This document shows positions 18,171 through 25,907 of a stretch of DNA of 64,000 bases, piece by piece (within the stretch, counting starts at the first letter, position 1; every line of letters starts with the position of its first letter). Source of the stretch: Ferroplasma acidarmanus Fer1 (lineage in GTDB: Archaea > Thermoplasmatota > Thermoplasmata > Thermoplasmatales > Thermoplasmataceae); NCBI RefSeq assembly GCF_000152265.2, contig NC_021592.1, positions 1,240,001-1,304,000 of the forward strand, written 5' to 3'. The position numbers and the translations under genes were made by a program. Under the pieces are notes generated by a model. It saw only the letters and a list, made by a program, of their open reading frames with translations, ran no database searches and had not been told where the DNA came from.

Positions 18171-18908
18171 ATGAAATTTGCAGTACCCGGATTTGATGTT
18201 GTTTCAGATTTTTATGGTTCTATCAGCGGGGTTAAATTAACTGTTCCTGGAAGCCAGTGGTTCATTATTCCTGCTATTATATCATATCTTAATTCACGGG
18301 GAGTTAAAACTTATTTTGAAACATTGCCTGAAGTATTTATAAGAAAACGGGCTAATGGTGCTCCTATATCTATAGGTAATCTCATAATTGAGGATAAGCC
18401 TGAAATTATATGCCAGAGCAACAGGCTGATACATGACATGAAAGCAATGGAGAGAAAGGAGGCATTTGAGGATACCCTCTGTGTCGCCTATACGGGCAAG
18501 AAGAAGCAGGTGAGCATATCTGAACTTAAAAATCTACGATTTGCTATTCCGAATCCCAGAACCAGTTCTACCGGAATTGCATTTAAAAATTATTATGAGG
18601 AAAAGTGTGGTTATTATGGGGAACTGAAGGAAAATACAGCAATCTGTGACGTTCCTAACAGGGAGATTCCAAAAAAACTCATAAATGGAGATGTTGACTA
18701 TGGAATAATGTTAAAAAGTGAAGCGATCCACTGGAAATTCCGGCATTATTTTCCGGATGTTGTAAAGGAAAAATTTTCATGGCTTCTCCTGGAAAATGCC
18801 AGTCCCGCTGCAATAGAGGTTTTTCACACAATAGAATCAGGGACTTTCAATGAATATTATGCCAGATATGATTATACCACAGCTGACCGTGCAAAATCAC
18901 CTGTATAG
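18171..18908 (+). CDS. Substrate-binding-like protein, DUF3834 type
   Basis: A 245-residue protein that resembles the archaeal DUF3834 group, distantly related to type II periplasmic binding proteins. Features in favour are the LRFAIPNPRTSSTGIAF segment, typical of the ligand cleft of molybdate/phosphonate binders, and VDYGIMLKSEAIHW. It has no signal peptide or lipobox, so it is probably cytoplasmic and could act as a ligand sensor rather than a transporter part; no permease or ATPase is adjacent. The TATA box about 24 nt upstream supports the ATG. Function unknown. Confidence 0.65.
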   Translation: MKFAVPGFDVVSDFYGSISGVKLTVPGSQWFIIPAIISYLNSRGVKTYFETLPEVFIRKRANGAPISIGNLIIEDKPEIICQSNRLIHDMKAMERKEAFEDTLCVAYTGKKKQVSISELKNLRFAIPNPRTSSTGIAFKNYYEEKCGYYGELKENTAICDVPNREIPKKLINGDVDYGIMLKSEAIHWKFRHYFPDVVKEKFSWLLLENASPAAIEVFHTIESGTFNEYYARYDYTTADRAKSPV

Positions 18909-18968
18909 TTTTTCAGTAAAAATATTTTTATATTAGTTTAGGCTTAATCTAATGTATCGTGGTCTAAT

Positions 18969-19787
18969 ATGAAAGACAAAATGGAATTGCTCTGGAATAG
19001 CATTGTTAATTATTCTAAGAAAAATGGCTTTTCTCTATATTACTCCACTGATGTGGATATAGTTATAAGCTTTGAATGGGACAAACATATGGGCGGCGCA
19101 TCTAAATTCCTGAAAAATGCGAAGGATAGTGGGATAAAATCTCTTGTGCTCTCTATTAAACGCTTTGAGGATGAGGATATGGATTGCTCCACCATAGATT
19201 GCAATAAATACAGGAACAAAATAGCTGAAATTGATATTATGTACATATTTAACGATGTTGGCTATAAATATCATGATGAAGCTGACTGGTTCTCAGAACT
19301 TAACACATTCAACATTGACGACCTGCTGGAAGAGAATGAAGAAAAGAAGGTACTGCCGCTTACCAGGGAAGTTAATGAGAAATCCATTGATTCACTCGTG
19401 CAGGATATGATTCAATATTTCAACAATGAATTTCCGGACAGCTCAAATTATGACATGGAAGAAAATATGAGGACTTTCTGGCTATACAAGGGAATAAATT
19501 TTGATTTCCCCGTGGAAAACGATTTAAAATTAAAAATTGACAAGGTAAACCACGAAGCCCGCAGGAAGATAGAAAACAATAAAAAATCTGAGGAAAGAGG
19601 GAAATTATTAAAATTAATACCTGCAGTTATAACAGAAACAAATGGCAATGAAAATGGAATTATAACACGTGAACAGCTTAAAAATTACTTATCTGATAAA
19701 GGCATAAAGGTACAGAACTCTAAAAATATAGATTATATGTATGAGCAGCTTTTAAAGCAACTCCGTATTCAAAATAAAAAATATTAA
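18969..19787 (+). CDS. Unrecognised 272-residue soluble protein
   Basis: No family recognised. The protein is acidic, Asn/Lys/Glu-rich and without membrane segments or a signal peptide. The N-terminal 100 residues are mixed alpha/beta (VDIVISFEWDKHMGG, DIMYIFNDVGY), and the C-terminal third is charged and helical with a possible small HTH-like end (ITREQLKNYLSDKGIKVQ). It follows the DUF3834 gene by 60 bp on the same strand and precedes the regulated gap before the tetraether synthase. Probably lineage-specific. Confidence 0.65.
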   Translation: MKDKMELLWNSIVNYSKKNGFSLYYSTDVDIVISFEWDKHMGGASKFLKNAKDSGIKSLVLSIKRFEDEDMDCSTIDCNKYRNKIAEIDIMYIFNDVGYKYHDEADWFSELNTFNIDDLLEENEEKKVLPLTREVNEKSIDSLVQDMIQYFNNEFPDSSNYDMEENMRTFWLYKGINFDFPVENDLKLKIDKVNHEARRKIENNKKSEERGKLLKLIPAVITETNGNENGIITREQLKNYLSDKGIKVQNSKNIDYMYEQLLKQLRIQNKKY

Positions 19788-20162
19788 TTTATATATGTAT
19801 TGTCTATTAGAATGTTTTAATCTACATTTTTTGGGTATGTATTAAATTACATATAATTTCATTTTCTAATTGGAAATATTTCTTAAAGAATTATACCTAA
19901 AAGTATTGACATTACTGGACGGAGGATTAAATAATATGGTATAATATTAACCATTATAATCTGCATATTATAATTCCCCAAATTTGCGGTTTAATTAGCC
20001 TTTAACAAGAAATTGCAAACATCTACCATTTTTCTTTATATATAAAGGTATAATTTGTAATTATCATGACTAATTAGTCCTTTAAGCAATTAGCATGAAT
20101 AAAGACAAAACATATATATTATTCTATTTGCTTAACATAATTAGTTAATTAGGTGAATTAAA
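19788..20162 (+). promoter_or_regulatory. Upstream region of tetraether synthase
   Basis: A 375-bp gap with repeated sequence signals. TAATTAG occurs at 19992, 20071 and 20146, roughly 75-80 bp apart; the middle copy lies in a perfect 12-bp palindrome GACTAATTAGTC (20068-20079). ATTATAAT occurs twice near 19953-19974. A TATA element (ATATATATT, 20112-20120) would start transcription near 20140, giving a leader of about 22 nt with an AGGTGA ribosome site at 20151-20156. The layout suggests control of lipid cyclisation or membrane spanning by an unknown factor. Confidence 0.5.
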
Positions 20163-21989
20163 ATGGTATTGACAGAAGAAAGAAATAAGTCGGAAGTCAG
20201 ATTGGCTAATGACTTTGAAATAAGTAGAAATGCACCATTCAAAACTGTAGATGAGTTTTTGAAAGGCATGGGCCATTTAATTACAGACGATATGCTTGTT
20301 TTAAGAGTAACAGAAAGCTTATGCCCCCTGTGTGCAGATGAAGAGAAATTCGATCAGATGAGAATCCCCGCAATAGTATATGAAGAAGGCGGAGAAGTAG
20401 ACCTTATAAAGGAATGCGCGGAACACGGAATAACAAAAGAAAAATACTGGGAAGACTACGATATGTATGAGGAAGCAAAGAAATACCAGGACAAAGAGGG
20501 AACAAAAATACTTAACCCCAACGTAGCAATATATGCCGATAAAATTATATGCCCCACACACTGTGGACTCTGTGTAAAGCATAAATCCCATACAGGATTG
20601 GGAAACGTAGTTATAACAAACCGCTGTGATTTATCATGCTGGTACTGTTTCTTCTACGCAAAAGAAAATGAGCCAATATACGAGCCATCACTTGACCAGA
20701 TCAGGTTAATGCTCAGAAGAATGAGAAACGAGAAACCTGTTGGGGCAAATGCAGTTCAGATAACTGGCGGAGAGCCAACATTAAGGGACGATATAATAGA
20801 TGTAATCAGAATAGCCAGGGAAGAAGGATATGAACATGTGCAGATGAACACAAACAGTGTCAGGGCCGCATACGATCCAGACTTTGTTAAAAGAGCCAGG
20901 GACGCAGGTTCAAACGTTGTTTACACAAGTTTTGACGGTCCAACCCCGAGATCAAACCCGAAGAATTTCTGGGAAATCCCTATGGCACTGGAACACTACA
21001 AACAGGCACCCATGGGTGTAGTTCTTGTACCTACAGTTATTGGTGGAATAAATGACCAGTATCTTGGAGATATGATCAAGTTCGCAAAGTCAAACATGGA
21101 CGTTGTAAGAGGAGTTAACTTCCAGCCAGTAAGTCTTGTTGGAAGAATGTCAGATCGTGCCAGAGCAAGACAGAGGATAACAATACCCGGTGCAATAAAG
21201 AAAATCGAGCAGCAGCTTGATGGAGCAGTTGGAAGGGAAGACTTCTTCACAGTTCCGGCAACAACTGATGTATCTAACTTTGTTGCAGCTCTGAAAGGAC
21301 ATCCAACATACAAACTGTCCATACACTTTGCATGTGGAATGGGAACATACCTGTTCATTGACAACGACAAGATAATACCTGTAACAAGGTTTGTTGATGT
21401 TAAGGGAATGTTTGAATACCTATCAGAATTAGGAGATGACATAAAATATGCAAAATGGCAGGCACCAAAGAAAGTGGAATCTGTAACCAAATTATTGCTT
21501 CACCTGAAGAAATTCGTTGATTACAGCAAAGCCCCGGAAGGATTCAAGCTGAAAGATATGGTATATAACGCCTTTACAGAAGGTGATTACCATGGTCTGA
21601 AAGCTTTCCATTATAAATCACTATTCGTAGGGTTTATGCACTTCCAGGACCCATACACATATGATGTTGACCGTGTGGAAAGATGTGATATCCATTATGC
21701 AATGCCTGATGGAAGAGTTATACCTTTCTGTGCATTCAATGTTATACCTGAGCTGTACAGGGATTCAACACAGAGAAAGTACTCTATACCTGCAAATGTG
21801 TATGAACAGAAGACTGGATTTGACCTGAAGAAGGACAAATACTTCAGAAAATACACAGTTGAAGAGAAGAAGAGGATCATAAGCTTCTATGAAAGAAGCC
21901 TTGGAAGAAACCTCACTTCAAAGGAAATAGGACTTGATCTGGACAAGGATGAAATACCAATGATTTCATCTGTAAACCCTGACCAATAA
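20163..21989 (+). CDS. tes: Radical SAM tetraether lipid synthase
   Basis: Joins two archaeol chains into a membrane-spanning tetraether by radical C-C coupling. The 608-residue protein matches the Tes family in layout: an N-terminal CPLC (54-57) with further cysteines, CPTHCGLC (130-137), the radical SAM cluster CDLSCWYC (C155, C159, C162), a GGEP-type SAM site (TGGEPTLRDD), and a C-terminal cysteine region (RCDIHYAMPDGRVIPFC). Several iron-sulfur clusters are expected. It is a single gene with a strong AGGTGA site and a terminator hairpin after it. An acidophile would need a tetraether monolayer, so this is a core gene. Confidence 0.93.
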   Translation: MVLTEERNKSEVRLANDFEISRNAPFKTVDEFLKGMGHLITDDMLVLRVTESLCPLCADEEKFDQMRIPAIVYEEGGEVDLIKECAEHGITKEKYWEDYDMYEEAKKYQDKEGTKILNPNVAIYADKIICPTHCGLCVKHKSHTGLGNVVITNRCDLSCWYCFFYAKENEPIYEPSLDQIRLMLRRMRNEKPVGANAVQITGGEPTLRDDIIDVIRIAREEGYEHVQMNTNSVRAAYDPDFVKRARDAGSNVVYTSFDGPTPRSNPKNFWEIPMALEHYKQAPMGVVLVPTVIGGINDQYLGDMIKFAKSNMDVVRGVNFQPVSLVGRMSDRARARQRITIPGAIKKIEQQLDGAVGREDFFTVPATTDVSNFVAALKGHPTYKLSIHFACGMGTYLFIDNDKIIPVTRFVDVKGMFEYLSELGDDIKYAKWQAPKKVESVTKLLLHLKKFVDYSKAPEGFKLKDMVYNAFTEGDYHGLKAFHYKSLFVGFMHFQDPYTYDVDRVERCDIHYAMPDGRVIPFCAFNVIPELYRDSTQRKYSIPANVYEQKTGFDLKKDKYFRKYTVEEKKRIISFYERSLGRNLTSKEIGLDLDKDEIPMISSVNPDQ

Positions 21990-21995
21990 TTTTTT

Positions 21996-22019
21996 TGTTA
22001 TTTTAATAACAGATTTTTT
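21996..22019 (+). terminator. Hairpin terminator after tetraether synthase
   Basis: TGTTATT-TT-AATAACA, a perfect 7-bp inverted repeat, begins 7 nt after the stop codon and is followed by GATTTTTT. The T-rich tail suits archaeal termination. Confidence 0.6.
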
Positions 22020-22151
22020 AATTAAATTTAAGTTCATTTTGTATTCAATCTAAATGTTCAGATTTTAAAGTTAATTTTATATGTGTACGCTAAACACAAT
22101 AATATAAAAATTCGATCAACATATTTATATTCAAACACATTACCATATTAT

Positions 22152-22553
22152 ATGAAATATGATATTCTTGACCATACAGCCGACCTTAAAATAAAAGTAT
22201 ACGGCAATTCTTTAAACTCAATCTTTGAAAACTCTGTTGCTGCCATATCTGATTTAATCACAGGTTCTAAAAGTATGGAGAATGCCATTAAGAGAAAAGT
22301 AGAAATTACAAAACAATCGGTTGATGATATGCTTGTCCAGCTTCTAAATGACGTAATATTTTACCTTGAAACTGAAAATGTATTGTTCCAGAGGGCAGAG
22401 ATAAATATTTCAGGCAACAGGCTTAATGGAATACTATTCGGAACAAAACTGCCTGATAACCCCTGTTACAGCAATGCAATAAAGGCGGTAACATATTATA
22501 ATCTTAAAATAAGTCCTGAGGAAGGGTTTGCTATCCTCGTCCTCGATGTTTGA
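22152..22553 (+). CDS. Archease
   Basis: Archease of 133 residues, the small metal-binding partner that activates the RtcB tRNA ligase. The N-terminal DHTADLKIKVYG motif, the middle LLNDVIFYLE and the C-terminal KAVTYYNLKI-LVLDV are all characteristic. The ATG at 22152 was chosen because it gives the family's N-terminus and lies about 28 nt after a TATTTATA element; the frame is open further upstream but without support. Its stop codon abuts that of the convergent leuS gene with no gap. Confidence 0.92.
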   Translation: MKYDILDHTADLKIKVYGNSLNSIFENSVAAISDLITGSKSMENAIKRKVEITKQSVDDMLVQLLNDVIFYLETENVLFQRAEINISGNRLNGILFGTKLPDNPCYSNAIKAVTYYNLKISPEEGFAILVLDV

Positions 22554-25262
22554 TTATTGAATTTCTATTAAAGGCCTCCCTGGCCAGGGGTTTTTCTTCA
22601 GTATTTCACCGGACTTCACCACTGCAATTTCTATCTTTAATAGGGATTCTATGTATTCTTTGTTTTTTGATATTATGCTATATTCATCCACGGGTTCAGG
22701 GTCTATCCTGTTTTTGTTTTTCATGTAATCAGGTATCATTGACTTATACTCCCTTTCCAGGCTGTCTGCCATATAACCTTTAATAAAATCCTCCTGCTTT
22801 GTTCCATAAACGGTAATAACTGCCTTCTCCGGCTTAATGCGTATAATTTTTATTATTTCCCTGATATCAGATATAACCCTGTTAAGGTAAGTTTCTGATT
22901 TAATAATTCCAGAGTCTATTCTACTTTCAATATTGGTATCTATAGGCTGTACGCTGACAAATGTTTTATTGTCTATATGGCGGTGCCAGTATTCCTCGCA
23001 GGAAAATGGTATTACCGGGGAAAGTGCTTTGAGCCAGTCAGCCAGGATAGGTTTCAGTGCACTGTTTATATCACCACCATGGTTTTCCACGTTTTTTAAA
23101 TCATTCATCACATTATAGAAAATAGAAATACACGCATCTCGAATATTCATAGATTCCATATACCCGAGATAATTTTTCAGGTTTTTATAGAACGAAGACC
23201 TGAACCAGTCATATATGTAGCCCTCTCCAGGCGTATCACCTGAATATCCCTCTAAAAGCCCTATAAAATAGGAATAACGTTTGATTACAGATGATATATC
23301 TTTTTCATTCCAGTCAAGGAGCGATGAAATATCTGCTCCTGCAGCCATAAATAATCTGTATATATCTGCTGAATACCTGTTGATAATTTCCAGAAGGGAA
23401 ATAACATTGCCCTTACTCTTTGAAATTTTTGCACCATTTGATATAACAAGACCGGATATCATGAGGCCTCCCGGAAGTTTATTGCCGGAAAATATTGCTG
23501 CATGGTTCATAATAAAAAATGCCAGGTGATTTGAAATGTGTGGCGGTGCAGTAATTCTAAGGTCGTTGCCATACCAGTAATCAAATTCTTTCTTTGCTGA
23601 TCTGGCATTTTCCATTATATAATCATCATACCTGTTACGGGTCTCCTTTCCAAGCAGGACATAATCCAGTATATCGCCGGGTATGCTGTGGAGCCTGTCA
23701 TAAATATCTTTAAGTTCCTTTTTATTGGTATAGGCAAGCATGTATATTGTAGAGTCTGATAGTGATTCTATAACCCAGTTTTCATCAAATGGAAGCCTGG
23801 TACCTATCCCCCTCTTTCTGGCACATGGGCGCTCTTTAAGCCAATCAATAGCATCCATCATCAATTTCCGGTAAAGTTCAGGATAGAAACGCATGGAATT
23901 TATGACTTCATGGGCTTTATTCTTGAGCCACTCCGGTGAATAATCAATGAACCACTGGTCTTTTAATACTGCCACTATAACCCTGGAGCCAGACCTTGTA
24001 ACAGCTTTCCTTGTTGTTTCATAAAAAATTACAGCCATATTTTTTGATATCAGGTCATTTTTAATTGCTTCCCTGCCAGCTGCAACATTCATTCCGCTGT
24101 ATGGGCCAGAATTTATGAGTACTCCATTATAAAACTCATCCTTATAGAGCTCCTGTGTAGCTTCCTTTAGCTTGCTTTCATTGTGTTCAAGCCCGTATTT
24201 TTTAACAAGTGATTCAACAGACATTTTGCTTTTTACTTCAACAACTTTCTTTATGCTATTTTTTATGTTGTTCCTGCCATAATATAAGTAATCAAATATG
24301 GAATGGCCCGGTACAGAGTAAACAACTCCAGTACCATTGTCCGGATCAACAAAATCAGCTCCTATCACATCGACAGGAGTATCCTGGAAAGGAACATTGA
24401 ATTTTTCACCTATAATTTCTTCAGGATTTACTGAACCAATGTATTCAATTCCATCATGCTGGAGGGAAAATTTAGTATACCCATCCGCAGACATAACTAC
24501 ATCCATGTTATTGTAGCGGACCATAGCATACTGGGCATCAGAATTTATCCAGAGATTTGTCACACCGAATAGTGTTTCAGGCCTTAAGGAAGCAGCTATG
24601 AGATAATATTTATCCCCCTTAAAAAGGACGCCTGTAAACTCTTCTATTGTTACCTTGTCAGTATCTCCATCCTTTATATCATCTTCCCCTACAGCATTTT
24701 CATCATTTATGCTATAAAGTATAGGGTATTTGCCCTTTTTTATAAGCCCTTTTGATTCCAGCTGCATAAATTGCCATTTAACGATTTCCTGATAAAACGG
24801 GTCTGCTGAAGTAAACTTTCTGGTCCAGTCAATTGAGTACCCAAGGTCCATGAAATCTTTGACTATCACCCTTGAAAAGTAATCTGCAATATTCTGGGGA
24901 TTTTTGAATGATTCTATAATCCCATCAATATCGGAAGGGTTTTCATATTCCATAAGGTAATTTCTGTAAAGTTTTATGGTACCGGGGTCACCGTTTCTGA
25001 TCCTCTCCGAGAAAGCCAGGATGGGTGTTCCACTTTCATGGAATCCCATAGGAAAAAGCACATTAAACCCTGTAAGCCTTTTGTACCGGGCGATTATATC
25101 CCCTAGTGTGTATGTCCTTCCATGGCCAACATGCAATGACCCATTGCTGTAGGGCCAGGGGACAGTTACAAAAAACTTCGGTTTTGTATCATCAATTGAT
25201 GGTTCAAATATATGGCTCTTCGCCCATTCATCACGCCACTTTTCTTCTATTTCACGGTCCAT
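22554..25262 (-). CDS. leuS: Leucyl-tRNA synthetase
   Basis: Class I aminoacyl-tRNA synthetase of 902 residues, archaeal type. The HIGH motif appears as HVGH at residues 44-47 and KMSKS as KISKSKGN; the CP1 editing domain lies between them, and a C-terminal anticodon and extension domain follow. The ATG is adjacent to the TAA stop of the arginine decarboxylase gene, so the two are co-transcribed. Confidence 0.95.
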   Translation of the reverse strand: MDREIEEKWRDEWAKSHIFEPSIDDTKPKFFVTVPWPYSNGSLHVGHGRTYTLGDIIARYKRLTGFNVLFPMGFHESGTPILAFSERIRNGDPGTIKLYRNYLMEYENPSDIDGIIESFKNPQNIADYFSRVIVKDFMDLGYSIDWTRKFTSADPFYQEIVKWQFMQLESKGLIKKGKYPILYSINDENAVGEDDIKDGDTDKVTIEEFTGVLFKGDKYYLIAASLRPETLFGVTNLWINSDAQYAMVRYNNMDVVMSADGYTKFSLQHDGIEYIGSVNPEEIIGEKFNVPFQDTPVDVIGADFVDPDNGTGVVYSVPGHSIFDYLYYGRNNIKNSIKKVVEVKSKMSVESLVKKYGLEHNESKLKEATQELYKDEFYNGVLINSGPYSGMNVAAGREAIKNDLISKNMAVIFYETTRKAVTRSGSRVIVAVLKDQWFIDYSPEWLKNKAHEVINSMRFYPELYRKLMMDAIDWLKERPCARKRGIGTRLPFDENWVIESLSDSTIYMLAYTNKKELKDIYDRLHSIPGDILDYVLLGKETRNRYDDYIMENARSAKKEFDYWYGNDLRITAPPHISNHLAFFIMNHAAIFSGNKLPGGLMISGLVISNGAKISKSKGNVISLLEIINRYSADIYRLFMAAGADISSLLDWNEKDISSVIKRYSYFIGLLEGYSGDTPGEGYIYDWFRSSFYKNLKNYLGYMESMNIRDACISIFYNVMNDLKNVENHGGDINSALKPILADWLKALSPVIPFSCEEYWHRHIDNKTFVSVQPIDTNIESRIDSGIIKSETYLNRVISDIREIIKIIRIKPEKAVITVYGTKQEDFIKGYMADSLEREYKSMIPDYMKNKNRIDPEPVDEYSIISKNKEYIESLLKIEIAVVKSGEILKKNPWPGRPLIEIQ

Positions 25263-25802
25263 TTACACCACTAGTACAGCTGCGGCTATGACCGTTGCCC
25301 ATTCATCCGGTTTGAGGACAACGGTGGTAGCTGCAATATTTTTTGTAGTCAGGATTTTATCATCAAGCACATATTCATTTTTTTTGTCTTCCCACTTCAG
25401 GTGGTCATCCAGGCCCATTGTGCTGGCCAGCATTTCTGCCGCAAGTTTTTCAGCAAAATGGCCAGAATCATTTTCAGTTTGCCCGAATGTATGGTGTTCA
25501 CTCAGGTAGCCCCATTTGCTCCTGTCGGACGGCACCGCAACGCCAATCGCAGAGGATATCATCCTGTTCAGTTCATTGGACGAATTTCTTGCCAGTACTG
25601 TAAATAAGATCTGCCCGTAGGATAATAACTTAATACCCTCTGATTTATCTACAATTTCTGCGTATGGAGGAAGTATGGAACTGACACTTACGAGATTGTA
25701 AGCTGCAATATCCGCATCCCTCAATGCATTTTCAAACGATTGAAGCTGTGTCTCTCCGCGCCCTATTCCCCTTGTGAAAAAAATTTTCTTTGGAAGCAAC
25801 AT
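25263..25802 (-). CDS. pdaD: Pyruvoyl-dependent arginine decarboxylase
   Basis: Converts arginine to agmatine, the first step of polyamine synthesis and, in archaea, the source of agmatine for tRNA(Ile2) agmatidine. The 179-residue proenzyme cleaves itself at the Ser-Ser bond in VSVSSILPP (about residues 38-46), which turns the second serine into the pyruvoyl group. [13 protein letters not shown] and the C-terminal [13 protein letters not shown] are typical. It is the first gene of a two-gene unit with leuS. Confidence 0.93.
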   Translation of the reverse strand: MLLPKKIFFTRGIGRGETQLQSFENALRDADIAAYNLVSVSSILPPYAEIVDKSEGIKLLSYGQILFTVLARNSSNELNRMISSAIGVAVPSDRSKWGYLSEHHTFGQTENDSGHFAEKLAAEMLASTMGLDDHLKWEDKKNEYVLDDKILTTKNIAATTVVLKPDEWATVIAAAVLVV

Positions 25803-25875
25803 AGGGGTGTATTATTAATTATTTAAAATATTTATTGAATATTGCCAGGAACTCTCCGGTACAGGTTTATAATAT

Positions 25876-25885
25876 TTTATATAAT
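25876..25885 (+). promoter_or_regulatory. TATA box of the Lhr helicase gene
   Basis: TTTATATAAT centred about 27 nt before the ATG at 25908, with no ribosome-binding site between them. The position suits a leaderless transcript. Confidence 0.55.
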
Positions 25886-25907
25886 ATACCGCTATTTATA
25901 AAGAACA

